Counted from the stretch's first letter, positions 51,629-61,363 are shown. The stretch: 64,000 nucleotides of DNA from Aminipila sp963524205 (GCA_963524205.1 CAURED010000009.1:62001-126000), one strand, 5' to 3'. Made by a program: numbers and translations. Notes: a model not told the origin generated them from the letters alone.

Positions 51629-52180
51629 ATTTTTCCCCTTTTGCTAATGGATTATTACATATTTATCCTACATCTTCATTATTACATCTGATAGTCACAA
51701 ACCGGTCACATTTTTAGTTATTTAAATATTTTTTTAATATTTTTTAACTTTACGGTCACAAATAGCTATTATTATTGCTTTTGGTTTATTTTTTTGTGAC
51801 TTTTATTATTATATCTGAAATCTTTCCGAATTCTAATCCGGAAATTTATTCCTTTTACTTTTCCTATGTATGATTGTGCAAAATAAATGCTAAATTATGT
51901 AATTTTACCCCCCTTAAATATAACAAAAACTAAAATAAGACTCTAAATGAAATCATTATATAAACTTATATCTCATCGAGTCTTAATTTGTTATTAAATA
52001 TATTATCTAGTTTTTAATCTATGACGTTATCAAGATTACTGCATATTATTCTACTACTATATACTATCTATTTACTAGTAAGTATCATAACAAAATATCT
52101 GCTAATTTCAATGGTTTTTCGACGTTTATTTACGGATATTTTTGTGTTTTCCACTCCAATATAAATTCACATGGTAAAAC
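51629..52180. other. 550-bp regulatory gap upstream of the surface-protein operon
   Basis: No convincing gene. It holds TGTGAC repeats near 51694-51800 (separate entry) and a TAAGACTC/GAGTCTTA inverted repeat (51935-51984) around an AT-rich loop. The length and low GC are typical of a complex promoter. I found no c-di-GMP or other known riboswitch core. Confidence 0.5.
51694..51800 (-). promoter_or_regulatory. TGTGAC heptamer repeats (candidate SARP/BTAD regulator site)
   Basis: On the minus strand TGTGACC and TGTGACT start exactly 11 bp apart (51710 and 51699). A third TGTGACC lies 50 bp upstream (51760-51754) and a fourth, inverted, is at 51795-51800. SARP-type activators bind 7-bp direct repeats at 11-bp spacing, and one is encoded just downstream of this operon. 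Confidence 0.5.
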
Positions 52181-52237
52181 AAAAAAGGCAAGCTGTTCTC
52201 TGAGATGCTAAGTAGCATGTCAGAGAACAGCCTGCCT
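52181..52237 (-). terminator. Terminator after the PduL gene
   Basis: A 20-bp-class stem (GGCAGGCTGTTCTCTGA with TCAGAGAACAGCTTGCC) around a GCTACTTAGC loop, followed by TTTTTTG on the minus strand. Confidence 0.93.
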
Positions 52238-52263
52238 CTAATTTTTTGTTATATTGTGAAAAA

Positions 52264-52836
52264 CTATTTAATAATTGTACATACTGAATCAGGACCGCAG
52301 CCTGCTGCATTTCCTTCGTCTGTATCAAGATGTACTTCTCTTTCGTGAGCATCTCCTGAACGAACTAGAACATTGTCAAATACAAGTCCTCTTTCGCCTT
52401 CAAGTTTTATGCTTACGATGTCTTTATCCTTAACTCCTGCTTCAGCAGCCTGTGCTGGTGAAAGATGTACGTGTCTAAGTGCAACCATTACACCATGGTC
52501 AAGCTCTACTTCTCCACAAGGTCCAATTAGCTTGCATCCAGGTGTTCCTTCAAGCTTACCGGATTCCCTTACAGGCGCTTTAATTCCGATAGTTCTTGCA
52601 TCAGTCATAGCAAGTTCTATCTGAGTTTCAGGTCTAGCAGGTCCAAGAACTCTAATACCTTTTAAAGTTCCCTTAGGCCCTACGATATCCACTTTTTCTT
52701 CACAAGCAAACTGTCCTGGCTGTACAAGATCCTTTGTAGGAGTAAGTTTATGTCCTGCTCCGAATAGTGTTTCAATATCTGCATCTTTTAAGTGCAGGTG
52801 TTTGTTTGATAAACCAATTTTTACTTCATAGCTCAT
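52264..52836 (-). CDS. Phosphate propanoyltransferase / phosphotransacetylase, PduL family
   Basis: A 190-aa PduL-type phosphotransacylase that interconverts acyl-CoA (acetyl or propionyl) and acyl phosphate. The two PduL domains are visible with the metal-binding histidines in GLSNKHLHL and ALRHVHLSPAQA, and GPEE-like DHGVMVALRHVH. There is no N-terminal encapsulation peptide, and no microcompartment shell genes are near, so it is likely the cytoplasmic acetate/ATP-forming enzyme. The gene is monocistronic. Confidence 0.92.
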   Translation of the reverse strand: MSYEVKIGLSNKHLHLKDADIETLFGAGHKLTPTKDLVQPGQFACEEKVDIVGPKGTLKGIRVLGPARPETQIELAMTDARTIGIKAPVRESGKLEGTPGCKLIGPCGEVELDHGVMVALRHVHLSPAQAAEAGVKDKDIVSIKLEGERGLVFDNVLVRSGDAHEREVHLDTDEGNAAGCGPDSVCTIIK

Positions 52837-52864
52837 TTTTTATGTTCTCCTTTATGTATAATAA

Positions 52865-52901
52865 TAAAATGCCTTATCCAAACAAATATTTAGAAAGGCA
52901 T
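52865..52901 (-). terminator. Terminator after hpt
   Basis: ATGCCTT and AAGGCAT (52869-52875, 52895-52901) form a short stem followed by TTATTATT on the minus strand, 20 bp past the hpt stop codon. Confidence 0.6.
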
Positions 52902-52922
52902 AAAACTAATCAAAAGATATTT

Positions 52923-53459
52923 CTAGCTTTCTAAAAAACTTATATATGGTAAATTTCTATATTTCTGGTCATAGTCAAGACCATAACCAATGATAAATTT
53001 ATCCTCTACTGTAAATCCTACATAATCAGCTTCTAATTCAATGCGTCTGCCACAAGGCTTATCTAAAAGCGAACAAATCTTAATGCATTTTGGGTTTCTA
53101 CCTTCAAGATTTTGCTTTAGGTATTTTAATGTAATACCTGAATCTACAATATCTTCAACAATAATTACATTTCGTCCTTCAATGGATGTATCTAAATCTT
53201 TTAAAATTCGAACTACTCCAGAGGTTTTAGTTGATGCTCCATAACTTGAACATGCCATAAAATCAATAGCACAATCCAATTTAATATTTTTCACAATATC
53301 TGCCATCCAGAGAACAGCACCCTTTAAAATTCCTACAACAAGAACTTCCTGACCTGCAAATTCTTCTGAGATCTGAGTTCCTATTTCCTCAGCTCTTTTT
53401 GAAATCTGTTCCTGCGTAATCATTACAGTTCCTATTTTATCCTGATAATTATTTTCCAT
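52923..53459 (-). CDS. hpt: Hypoxanthine phosphoribosyltransferase
   Basis: A 178-aa purine salvage enzyme (IMP/GMP synthesis from hypoxanthine/guanine and PRPP). It shows VGILKGAVLWMADI, the PRPP-binding VIIVEDIVDSGITLKYL and a late DKFIIGYGLDYDQKYRNLPYI. The ATG overlaps the upstream stop codon as TGATG, so translation is coupled to the DUF1232 gene. A TTG one codon earlier is less likely. Confidence 0.94.
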   Translation of the reverse strand: MENNYQDKIGTVMITQEQISKRAEEIGTQISEEFAGQEVLVVGILKGAVLWMADIVKNIKLDCAIDFMACSSYGASTKTSGVVRILKDLDTSIEGRNVIIVEDIVDSGITLKYLKQNLEGRNPKCIKICSLLDKPCGRRIELEADYVGFTVEDKFIIGYGLDYDQKYRNLPYISFLES

Positions 53460-53800
53460 CAATCTGACTCCTTGTTATCATGCACATTAACTTCATAAGT
53501 TGCGTCATTTATTATATTTTTCTCTTTATATTTCTTTGACAGGTCCTCTGTCTTTTCTCCTACCCAGTATTTGTCTAATACATCCTTTAAATGCCATAAA
53601 ATCCAAATCCAGACTACTAAATCATCCATCCATGCAATAGGAAAAAGCACAGGAGGAATTAAGTCTATGGGAGAGACTAAATAAATTATACCCAAAACAA
53701 TCAAAAGTTTCTTTCTTAGGGGTACTGATTTATCCTTCATCATAAACTTTATTGCTTTAATTCTTTTGAAGATAACATTGAAACCAATAAATTGATACAT
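53459..53800 (-). CDS. DUF1232 (YkvA-like) membrane protein
   Basis: A 113-aa protein with the DUF1232 core: MMKDKSVPLRKKLLIVLGIIYLVSPIDLIPP and the following PIAWMDDLVVWIWILW. It has one or two membrane helices and a charged C-terminus. The function is unknown. It shares a stop/start overlap with hpt and follows engB by 26 bp. Confidence 0.88.
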   Translation of the reverse strand: MYQFIGFNVIFKRIKAIKFMMKDKSVPLRKKLLIVLGIIYLVSPIDLIPPVLFPIAWMDDLVVWIWILWHLKDVLDKYWVGEKTEDLSKKYKEKNIINDATYEVNVHDNKESD

Positions 53801-53826
53801 CTAGGTTCTCTCCTCTGGTTTTACCA

Positions 53827-54432
53827 TTATTCAGCTACACTTGCAGAGGCTTCTATAAGTTGTTCAAGTTCATCAAGCAGCATGTCATAACCAGTTTTTT
53901 TCAAAGTTGAAACAGGTATAACCTTATCCTCTGCAGATAACCCCAATGTCTTTCTTATAACACTTATACATTTTTGTTTTTCATTGGTAGATACCTTATC
54001 CGCCTTAGTTGCAACAACAATGCCATCTAATCCAAAATGCCTTAAATATTCATACATTTGAACATCTTGTACTGACGGAGCGTGTCTGATATCAACCAGT
54101 TGTATAACCTTTAACAGCGTTGGTCTTCCCTCAAGATACATTTCTATCATCTCACCCCAGCCCTCAGACTGTGACCTTGAAATTTTTGCATATCCATAGC
54201 CAGGCAAATCAACAATTCTAAATTCATCATTAATTCTATAGAAATTAATAGTTCTTGTTTTTCCAGGATTCCCACTAGTTCTAGCAAGGTTTCTTCTATT
54301 TGTTAGAAGATTCAAAAGCGAGGATTTACCAACATTCGAACGCCCCGCAAAAGCAATCTCTGGCACATTTGCCTCGGGATATTGGCTAGGCTTTACTGCA
54401 ACTGTCTCAATATCTGCCTTCTTTATAATCAT
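53827..54432 (-). CDS. engB: Ribosome biogenesis GTPase EngB/YsxC
   Basis: A 201-aa essential GTPase for large ribosomal subunit assembly. G motifs: FAGRSNVGKSSLLN (G1), PGKTRTINFYRI (switch), VDLPGYGYAK (G3), ATKADKVS (G4). The start is MIIKKADIETV with AAGGA 8 bases upstream; an in-frame TTG eight codons earlier is too close to its ribosome site. It lies 40 bp after lon, the common clostridial order. Confidence 0.95.
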   Translation of the reverse strand: MIIKKADIETVAVKPSQYPEANVPEIAFAGRSNVGKSSLLNLLTNRRNLARTSGNPGKTRTINFYRINDEFRIVDLPGYGYAKISRSQSEGWGEMIEMYLEGRPTLLKVIQLVDIRHAPSVQDVQMYEYLRHFGLDGIVVATKADKVSTNEKQKCISVIRKTLGLSAEDKVIPVSTLKKTGYDMLLDELEQLIEASASVAE

Positions 54433-54472
54433 ATCACTTTTCCTTAATTCTTTCAATGTCCTTGATTATTAT

Positions 54473-56953
54473 TTACTTAACAAGCGCATGTTCAAGAGCA
54501 TCATCTACTGTTTTAATTAATACAAACTCTAGTTTCTTTCTTATATTTGCAGGTATATCGTCAATATCTCTTTCATTATCTGCAGGTAAAAGTATCTTAG
54601 TAATCCCTGCTCTGTGAGCCGCAAGAACTTTCTCCCTAATACCACCTACAGGTAAAACCTTTCCTCTAAGTGTTATTTCACCAGTCATAGCAACATCTTT
54701 TCTAACAGGTGTACTAGTTAGTGTTGAAATAATAGCTGTGCACATAGTCACACCAGCAGAAGGACCGTCCTTTGGAGTAGCTCCCTCTGGTATATGGATA
54801 TGCAAATCCTGAGTTTTATAGAAGTCTTCAGCTACGCCAAGCTTATTCACTATAGATCTGATATAACTAATTCCAGCCTTAGCAGATTCCTGCATTACTT
54901 CCCCAAGCTGACCAGTTAAAACAAGTTTCCCTGTACCAGGGACGCATGTAGTCTCAATAAATAAAGTGTCTCCCCCTACAATGGTCCACGCCAGACCTGT
55001 AGTTACACCAATTTCATTTTCACCTTGAATGATATCATACCTGTATTTCTTTTTGCCTAAATAGCTTTCTAAGTTTTTAGGAGTTATTCTATAATTTCTT
55101 TCCTTATTTGTAACTATCTTCCTTGCAACCTTTCTGCAAAGGTTAGCAATTTCCCTCTCAAGATTTCTTACACCGGATTCTCTAGTATAGTAATTTATTA
55201 AATCACGAACAGTAGCCTCTGATATACTTATATCTGTAGATTTCAATCCATGCTCCTTAACCTTCTTAGGGATTAAATACTTTTCAGAAATATTTACTTT
55301 CTCTTCTTCTGTGTATCCTGAAACATGAATAACTTCCATTCTGTCTAATAATGGCCTTGGAATAGTATCAATAGTATTAGCCGTAGTTATAAACATTACC
55401 TTAGAAAGATCAAATGGAATTTCTAGATAATGATCCATAAAGTCTTTATTCTGCTCAGGGTCAAGAACTTCTAGTAATGCTGAAGCTGGATCCCCCTTAA
55501 AATCTGCACCAATCTTATCTACTTCATCAAATAAGAATATCGGATTATTTGTACCTGCATCCTTTATACTTGATATTACTCGACCTGGAATTGCACCAAT
55601 ATAAGTTCTCCTGTGTCCTCTAATTTCAGCCTCATCACGAACGCCGCCTAATGACATTCTTACAAAGTCTCTATTAATAGCCCTTGCAACTGATTTTGCT
55701 ATAGAAGTCTTACCAACTCCTGGAGGTCCCACCAGACAAAGTATAGGACCTTTGATACTATTGGAAAGCTGTATTACAGCCAAATATTCCAGAACTCTTT
55801 CTTTAACTTTTTCAAGTCCGTAATGATCTGCATTTAAAATCTTTTGTGCTTTTTTCAAATCAATATTCGATTTGGCAGACTTATTCCATGGTAATGCTAA
55901 AATAGTTTCCACATAAGTTCTAATAATACCACTCTCCGAGGACGAAGGCGGTAATTTACTAAACCTCTTAATTTCCTTGCTGACTTTATCTGCAGTTTTA
56001 GCAGGAAGTTTCAACTTTTTAAGCTGTTTATTCCAATTGTCTACTTCATCTTCTACATCTTCTGTCTGTCCAAGTTCCTCCTGAATAACACGAAGCTGTT
56101 CTCGCAGATAGTATTCCTTTTGGTGTTTATTGATAGCAGTTTTAAGCTTTAGATTAATGTCCTGCTCAATATTCAGAATTTCAATTTCCCTAATCAGGAT
56201 TTCGTTAACCTTTTCTAGTCTTGCATCTATATTGTAACATTCCAATATTTCCTGTTTTTCTTCAGCTCTAATAGAGATGTGTGAAGTTATCAAATCTGCT
56301 AATCTTCCTGGCTGATTAATAGATGCAATGCTTGAATACACATCCTTTGAAGTTTTTGTATTAAGAGATAAATAATCATCAAAACTAGCAAGCGCTGCTC
56401 TCATTAACGCAGAAGTCTTTGACGAAATTTCTTCTGTGTCATCATCAGGGGTAGCTATTACTTTACACTTAAAATATGGCACTTCAAGAACGACGTCCTT
56501 TATCTCGCCTCTGCTCACTCCCTCCACTAAGACCCTGATTGAATCCCCTGGAAGTTTTAACATCTGCTTAATTTTAGCGATAGTGCCTACATGGTAAAAA
56601 TCGTTTATGGTAGGTAAATCAGTATTCTCATCCTTTTGGGTTGCCAGGAAAATCTGCTGATTCATAATCATAGCCTTTTCTAAAGCATTTATAGATTTCT
56701 CCCTGCCAATATCAAAATGAAGAACCATACTAGGAAAAACTGAAAGGCCTCTAAGCGGAATCATTGGTAACACACGACTACCATCTTCACTTTCTTCCTC
56801 AAGCTCCTCAGTATTTTCATTTTTTTCGCTATCAGTTTCTTCTAATACTTCATAATCTTCAAAATCAGAAAGTAAGCGATCTGATTCATCAAGTGCTTTT
56901 TCTAGTTCATCTTTTAATTTATCTAATATATCTTTCTTTTTTTGATCAGTCAT
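54473..56953 (-). CDS. lon: ATP-dependent protease Lon (LonA)
   Basis: An 826-aa AAA+ serine protease. The N-terminal substrate domain begins RVLPMIPLRGLSVFPSMVLHFDIGRE after an acidic 55-residue extension. The ATPase has Walker A GPPGVGKTSIAKSVA and IFLFDEVDKIG. The protease domain has the catalytic Ser in TPKDGPSAGVTM and Lys in AHRAGITKILLP. It degrades misfolded and regulatory proteins. It follows clpX, forming a protein-quality cluster. Confidence 0.97.
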   Translation of the reverse strand: MTDQKKKDILDKLKDELEKALDESDRLLSDFEDYEVLEETDSEKNENTEELEEESEDGSRVLPMIPLRGLSVFPSMVLHFDIGREKSINALEKAMIMNQQIFLATQKDENTDLPTINDFYHVGTIAKIKQMLKLPGDSIRVLVEGVSRGEIKDVVLEVPYFKCKVIATPDDDTEEISSKTSALMRAALASFDDYLSLNTKTSKDVYSSIASINQPGRLADLITSHISIRAEEKQEILECYNIDARLEKVNEILIREIEILNIEQDINLKLKTAINKHQKEYYLREQLRVIQEELGQTEDVEDEVDNWNKQLKKLKLPAKTADKVSKEIKRFSKLPPSSSESGIIRTYVETILALPWNKSAKSNIDLKKAQKILNADHYGLEKVKERVLEYLAVIQLSNSIKGPILCLVGPPGVGKTSIAKSVARAINRDFVRMSLGGVRDEAEIRGHRRTYIGAIPGRVISSIKDAGTNNPIFLFDEVDKIGADFKGDPASALLEVLDPEQNKDFMDHYLEIPFDLSKVMFITTANTIDTIPRPLLDRMEVIHVSGYTEEEKVNISEKYLIPKKVKEHGLKSTDISISEATVRDLINYYTRESGVRNLEREIANLCRKVARKIVTNKERNYRITPKNLESYLGKKKYRYDIIQGENEIGVTTGLAWTIVGGDTLFIETTCVPGTGKLVLTGQLGEVMQESAKAGISYIRSIVNKLGVAEDFYKTQDLHIHIPEGATPKDGPSAGVTMCTAIISTLTSTPVRKDVAMTGEITLRGKVLPVGGIREKVLAAHRAGITKILLPADNERDIDDIPANIRKKLEFVLIKTVDDALEHALVK

Positions 56954-56979
56954 ATATTATCCTCCTGCATATCATCTTA

Positions 56980-57012
56980 AACAAAATAAGGCGACATAAT
57001 TGCCGCCTGTTA
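56980..57012 (-). terminator. Weak terminator after clpX
   Basis: AGGCG and CGCCT form a short stem (loop GCAATTATGT) followed by TATTTTGTTT on the minus strand, 6 bp past the clpX stop codon. Read-through into lon is likely. Confidence 0.55.
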
Positions 57013-57018
57013 TTTCTG

Positions 57019-58296
57019 TTATGATGCAGATTCTGTATTTTCTTCTTTGCTCGAATCTACAAGCACCAATGTTGGCATTATGTCATTATCAATTGTGCCC
57101 TTTGTAATGATGCATTTACGTACATCGCTTCTTGACGGAATTTCATACATAATGTCTGTCATAATACGTTCCAGTATACTTCTAAGACCTCTTGCTCCTG
57201 TCTTTCTTTCAATAGCCTTCTCAGCAACGCGTTCAATGGCATCAGCTTCAATTTCAAGCTCAACATCATCCATAGAAAACAACTTTTTATATTGCTTTAA
57301 TAAAGCATTCTTCGGCTCTGTAATAATACGAACAAGTGCATCCTTTGAAAGTTCTTCCAAGGTCACAATAACTGGAAGTCTTCCAATAAATTCAGGAATC
57401 AATCCGTACTTCATTAAGTCTTCAGGCTGAATCTTCTTTAAAAGTTCTTTAATTTCAACCTCTTTATCATTAATTTCAGAATTAAATCCTATAGTTTTTT
57501 CACCTATACGTCTTTGTATTACTTTATCCATGCCATCAAAGGCACCTCCACAAATAAACAGTACGTTTGTAGTATCAAACTGTATAAAATCCTGATGCGG
57601 ATGTTTCCTTCCTCCCTGAGGTGGAACGCTTGCAACAGTACCCTCAAGAATCTTCAAAAGAGCCTGCTGAACTCCTTCTCCACTTACGTCTCTTGTAATA
57701 GAAGGATTATCAGATTTTCTTGCAATTTTGTCTATTTCATCAACATATATTATGCCCCTTTGAGCCTTCTCTATGTCGTAATCTGCGGCTTGAATTAGTT
57801 TTAATAATATATTTTCAACGTCTTCTCCAACATAACCTGCTTCAGTTAAAGCTGTAGCATCTGCAATAGCAAAAGGAACATTTAAAATTTTTGCTAAAGT
57901 CTGAGCCAATAAAGTTTTTCCTGAGCCTGTTGATCCAATCATAATAATGTTACTTTTTTGGATTTCGACGCCATCATTATCTTTTTTGTTTAAAGAATTA
58001 ATTCTTTTATAGTGGTTATATACGGCAACTGCCAGCGCTTTTTTTGCATCATTCTGTTCGATAACATAGTCAGATAGGATTTGAGCGATTTCCATAGGTT
58101 TTAGAAGCTTAAATCCTTCGTCTATTTTCTTGTCCTTATCCATAGACGCAAATTCTTCAGTTATGATATCCTGACAAAGCTCTATGCACTCATCACAGAT
58201 ATACACCCCTGGACCTGCAATTAATCTTCTTACCTGATCCTGAGGTTTTCCGCAAAAGGAGCACTTTAGCTGCTTGCTTTCGTCATATTTGGTCAT
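57019..58296 (-). CDS. clpX: ClpX ATPase, unfoldase subunit of ClpXP
   Basis: A 425-aa AAA+ unfoldase. The N-terminal zinc-binding domain has the four Cys in CSFCGKPQDQVRRLIAGPG and CDECIELC. Walker A is GSTGSGKTLLAQTLA, Walker B is IIYVDEIDKIA, and the IGF loop that docks ClpP appears as KTIGFNS. It sits 15 bp after clpP, so both are co-expressed. Confidence 0.97.
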   Translation of the reverse strand: MTKYDESKQLKCSFCGKPQDQVRRLIAGPGVYICDECIELCQDIITEEFASMDKDKKIDEGFKLLKPMEIAQILSDYVIEQNDAKKALAVAVYNHYKRINSLNKKDNDGVEIQKSNIIMIGSTGSGKTLLAQTLAKILNVPFAIADATALTEAGYVGEDVENILLKLIQAADYDIEKAQRGIIYVDEIDKIARKSDNPSITRDVSGEGVQQALLKILEGTVASVPPQGGRKHPHQDFIQFDTTNVLFICGGAFDGMDKVIQRRIGEKTIGFNSEINDKEVEIKELLKKIQPEDLMKYGLIPEFIGRLPVIVTLEELSKDALVRIITEPKNALLKQYKKLFSMDDVELEIEADAIERVAEKAIERKTGARGLRSILERIMTDIMYEIPSRSDVRKCIITKGTIDNDIMPTLVLVDSSKEENTESAS

Positions 58297-58311
58297 AATT
58301 GTCCCCCTTAG

Positions 58312-58896
58312 TTATGGTCTAAATTCAATTACCTTATCAATTAAGCCGTAATCTGCGGCTTCTGCTGCGCTTAGGAAATTGTCTCTATCTGTGTCTCTTT
58401 CAATTCTTGCTAAATCCTGACCCGTATTGTTACTTAAAATCGTATTTAGCTTTTCTCTAGTCTTTAATATCCAGTCAGCATGAATCTTAATATCTGATGC
58501 CTGACCATTCACACCGCCTAACGGTTGATGAATCATTACTTCCGCATTTGGAAGGGCATATCTCTTGCCTTTTGTCCCTGAAGATAATAAGAATGCGCCC
58601 ATACTTGCTGCCATACCGATGCATATAGTAGACACATCTGGTTTAATATACTGTATAGTGTCATATATAGCCATCCCTGCTGTAACAGATCCCCCTGGGC
58701 TATTAATATAAATACAAATATCTTTCTTAGCATCTTCTGCCTCTAAGAACAATAGCTGTGCAACCACTAGGCTTGCCACATGCTCATCAATGGCTTCTCC
58801 AAGAAATATAATTCTATCTTTTAATAATCTTGAGTATATGTCGTAGGAGCGTTCACCTTTTCCAGTGTTCTCGATGACATAAGGTATCATTGGCAT
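58312..58896 (-). CDS. clpP: ClpP protease subunit
   Basis: A 194-aa serine peptidase that forms the double heptamer used by ClpX. The triad Ser is in IGMAASMGAFLLSSG, the His in AEVMIHQPLGG and the Asp in the following helix region RIERDTDRDNFLSA. The start is MPMIPYVIENTG; a GTG two codons earlier is closer to the AAGGGGG ribosome site and may be used instead. Confidence 0.97.
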   Translation of the reverse strand: MPMIPYVIENTGKGERSYDIYSRLLKDRIIFLGEAIDEHVASLVVAQLLFLEAEDAKKDICIYINSPGGSVTAGMAIYDTIQYIKPDVSTICIGMAASMGAFLLSSGTKGKRYALPNAEVMIHQPLGGVNGQASDIKIHADWILKTREKLNTILSNNTGQDLARIERDTDRDNFLSAAEAADYGLIDKVIEFRP

Positions 58897-58949
58897 ATTC
58901 ACTGTACCCCCTTCTTATTTGTAATTTGTTTTTACATACTTAGATATTA

Positions 58950-58986
58950 TGTGCAGCTGATACCTATTTTAACCAACTGCACATAA
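58950..58986 (-). terminator. Hairpin after the trigger factor gene
   Basis: TGTGCAG and CTGCACA flank a partly paired loop, 11 bp past the tig stop codon. A T tract is lacking, so it probably slows rather than stops transcription into clpP. Confidence 0.45.
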
Positions 58987-58997
58987 AATTTTTATTC

Positions 58998-60281
58998 TTA
59001 TTTAATTACAGCTTTATCAAATGTAAAGTCAACAGCCTTTCTCATTTTAATATCCTTTTCAAGAGCTGCAAAGTTTTCAGCACCAAGCATGGACTTAATC
59101 TGTTCTACTTCAAGCTTATACTGAATTGACATTAATTCAAGTTCCTTATCTAATTCTTCTGGAGTAACTTCAATCTTTTCAGCATCAGCGATAGCAGAAA
59201 TTAACATTCTAGTCTTAGTCTTCTTAGTAGCATCTTCTCTTAGTTCTTCTCTGAAATCCTTAGCTTCTTTTCCAAGATACTGGAAGTATTTTTGAAGATC
59301 TAATCCCTGATATCTTAATTGCTGATCAAATTCCTGCATCATATTATCAATTTCATCTTCAACCATAACTGCTGGAACTTCAACATCATTAGCATTAAAA
59401 ATCTTTTCTAATACTGCATTTTTCATTTCACTAACAGCAGCAGCTTCAGCTGACTTTTCAAGTCTTTCTCTAGTTTCTTTCTTTAATTCTTCCAGAGTAT
59501 CACATTCACTTACATCCTTAGCAAAATCATCATTTAGCTCAGGCTTTTCTTCTTCCTTTATTTCATGTACTTTACACTTAAATACAGCTTCCTTGCCTGC
59601 AAGATTTTCTGCATGGTATTCTTCAGGGAATGTTACAAGAACATCCTTTTCATCCCCAGCACTGCATCCAACTAACTGTTCTTCAAATCCAGGAATAAAT
59701 GTGTTTGAACCAATCTTTAATGGCTGTCTTTCAGCAGTACCACCTTCAAACTGTTCATCTCCAACAAATCCTGAATAATCAATAAGAACTGTATCACCAT
59801 CTTTTGCAGGTCTTTCAGCGATAACCATTCTTGCATTTCTGCTCTGTAATGTCTCTAATTCTTTGTTTATATCTTCATCAGTTACAGCATTTTCAACTTT
59901 TTCGATTTCAACGCCCTTGTAATCTTTTACTTCAAATTCAGGGTAAGCAGTTACTGTAATAGTAATAGTGAATCCTTCGCCCTTCTTAATTTCACTGAAG
60001 TCAGCATTTGGTCTATCTATAACGTTGATGTTTAGTTCGTCAAGAGCTTTAAAGTAATTCTGAGAGAATAAGTTATTAATAGCATCTTCAAAGAAAACGT
60101 CTTCACCGTAATGTGTTTCAATTAACTTTCTTGGTGCTTTTCCCTTTCTGAAACCATCAATAGCAAACTTGCCTTTGTTTTCCTGATAAGCTGCAATAAC
60201 AGCAGCATCAAACTCTTCGCCTGTAAATTCCATTGTAAGCTTTACATCGTTCTTTTCTCTTGAAATAAATGTTGATTTCAT
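58998..60281 (-). CDS. tig: Trigger factor (ribosome-associated chaperone)
   Basis: A 427-aa chaperone and peptidyl-prolyl isomerase. The ribosome-binding loop is FAIDGFRKGKAPRKLIETHYG (GFRxGxxP motif). The FKBP-like domain begins KDGDTVLIDYSGFVGDEQFEGG (about 155-245), and the C-terminal helical arms follow. AGGAGG lies 7 bases before the ATG. It heads the tig-clpP-clpX-lon-engB cluster. Confidence 0.96.
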   Translation of the reverse strand: MKSTFISREKNDVKLTMEFTGEEFDAAVIAAYQENKGKFAIDGFRKGKAPRKLIETHYGEDVFFEDAINNLFSQNYFKALDELNINVIDRPNADFSEIKKGEGFTITITVTAYPEFEVKDYKGVEIEKVENAVTDEDINKELETLQSRNARMVIAERPAKDGDTVLIDYSGFVGDEQFEGGTAERQPLKIGSNTFIPGFEEQLVGCSAGDEKDVLVTFPEEYHAENLAGKEAVFKCKVHEIKEEEKPELNDDFAKDVSECDTLEELKKETRERLEKSAEAAAVSEMKNAVLEKIFNANDVEVPAVMVEDEIDNMMQEFDQQLRYQGLDLQKYFQYLGKEAKDFREELREDATKKTKTRMLISAIADAEKIEVTPEELDKELELMSIQYKLEVEQIKSMLGAENFAALEKDIKMRKAVDFTFDKAVIK

Positions 60282-60504
60282 TATATTATTTTCCTCCTAA
60301 ATATTAAACCCCGCTGCTTATATATTATATATACCTCTTTAGCTCTCGGGTAATCAGTCTGTCTGTTTATTGTGTACATTATGAATCCTTACACATAATG
60401 CACATTATTATACCTTGTAAACGGCTGAAAGTAAAGAATTATAGCAAAAATACCTTACAAAAAACTTAAAATCACCATCTTAATAGTCAAAAAACTATTA
60501 AGAA
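60282..60504. promoter_or_regulatory. Promoter region of tig with inverted repeats
   Basis: No gene. A TATAAT-like -10 lies within ATATATAATATATA near 60317-60330. Upstream are CATTATG-N10-CATAATG (60379-60402) and CTTAATAGT-CAAAAA-ACTATTAAG (60478-60501). The last could be a second terminator or an operator. No CIRCE or CtsR box is recognised. Confidence 0.45.
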
Positions 60505-60534
60505 ACTAAAAAATGGCCTTTTGCATAGCCATTT
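60505..60534 (-). terminator. Terminator after the CYTH phosphatase gene
   Basis: AAATGGC and GCCATTT (60511-60517, 60528-60534) with a 10-nt loop, followed by TTTAGTTTC on the minus strand. Confidence 0.8.
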
Positions 60535-60590
60535 AATTAGTTTATTACCATTTTTCATAAAAAATATAAACTTTTTTTATATCTTTTCGC

Positions 60591-61220
60591 TTATCTATTA
60601 AACCCCAAGAGTGTAAGCCCCCTGGCATATTTACTCCTTGTTTCTGGTTTTAGCCCATACTTTTCAGCTATAATCTTTGTTACAGCCTCTAAAGCTCCTT
60701 GTTCCCCTGAAAATAATTCTATTTCGATTTCACAAATAGGATCCGTTCCTTTATCTGTAATAATATTTCCATTATCTAAGGATACTTCCATGATACCATT
60801 TCCATTGTCAATTCTAAATCTGCTTCTTAGAAAATTTGTTTCCATAATACTGTGAAGCTTTTTAAATCCAATCAAAGCAATTACTTCCTGGCCGATTTCG
60901 CTTTCCTTAAAAATCTGCGGATCAGGCATGATAAAACACGCTTCATCATCCACTGGAACGTTCACTTCTTCCCTTATATGCAGTCCACCTTCATTCTTGC
61001 CTTTCCACTTTAGTGTAGCAACAATTCGGGTGCCTTCCATGCGCACACGAAGCGCAATGTCGTTCTTTGAAAGAACAAAGTCTTCTGTATCAAAATACGC
61101 AGCCTTCATCAATATCTTTTCTCTTGTATCAGACTCTTCAATACTTAAAAGATACTCATCATCCCAAATGTTTGCGGCAGTCTCTTTGTCCCCTATGCCG
61201 TATTTCATTTCAATTTCCAT
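60591..61220 (-). CDS. CYTH-domain phosphatase (triphosphate tunnel metalloenzyme)
   Basis: A 209-aa CYTH protein. It begins MEIEMKY, the ExExK motif, and has the basic/acidic tunnel residues in AYFDTEDF, ALRVRMEGTRIVATLKWKG and a late CEIEIELFSG. The last segment, SKYARGLTLLG, is the CYTH end. Family members hydrolyse inorganic triphosphate, thiamine triphosphate or make cAMP; triphosphatase is most likely for a short single-domain form. The start has AAAGG 7 bases upstream. Confidence 0.9.
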   Translation of the reverse strand: MEIEMKYGIGDKETAANIWDDEYLLSIEESDTREKILMKAAYFDTEDFVLSKNDIALRVRMEGTRIVATLKWKGKNEGGLHIREEVNVPVDDEACFIMPDPQIFKESEIGQEVIALIGFKKLHSIMETNFLRSRFRIDNGNGIMEVSLDNGNIITDKGTDPICEIEIELFSGEQGALEAVTKIIAEKYGLKPETRSKYARGLTLLGFNR

Positions 61221-61363
61221 ATTTGTACCTTTACTTTCTAATGCTCTGTAATCCATCTAATATATGCCCGTCTTAAAGACTATACAAATCACGTAAAGGT
61301 TATGATAACACTTTTCACGAAAAAAATCAAGGGGTTTACTGCTTTACTTACATTTTTTTACAT

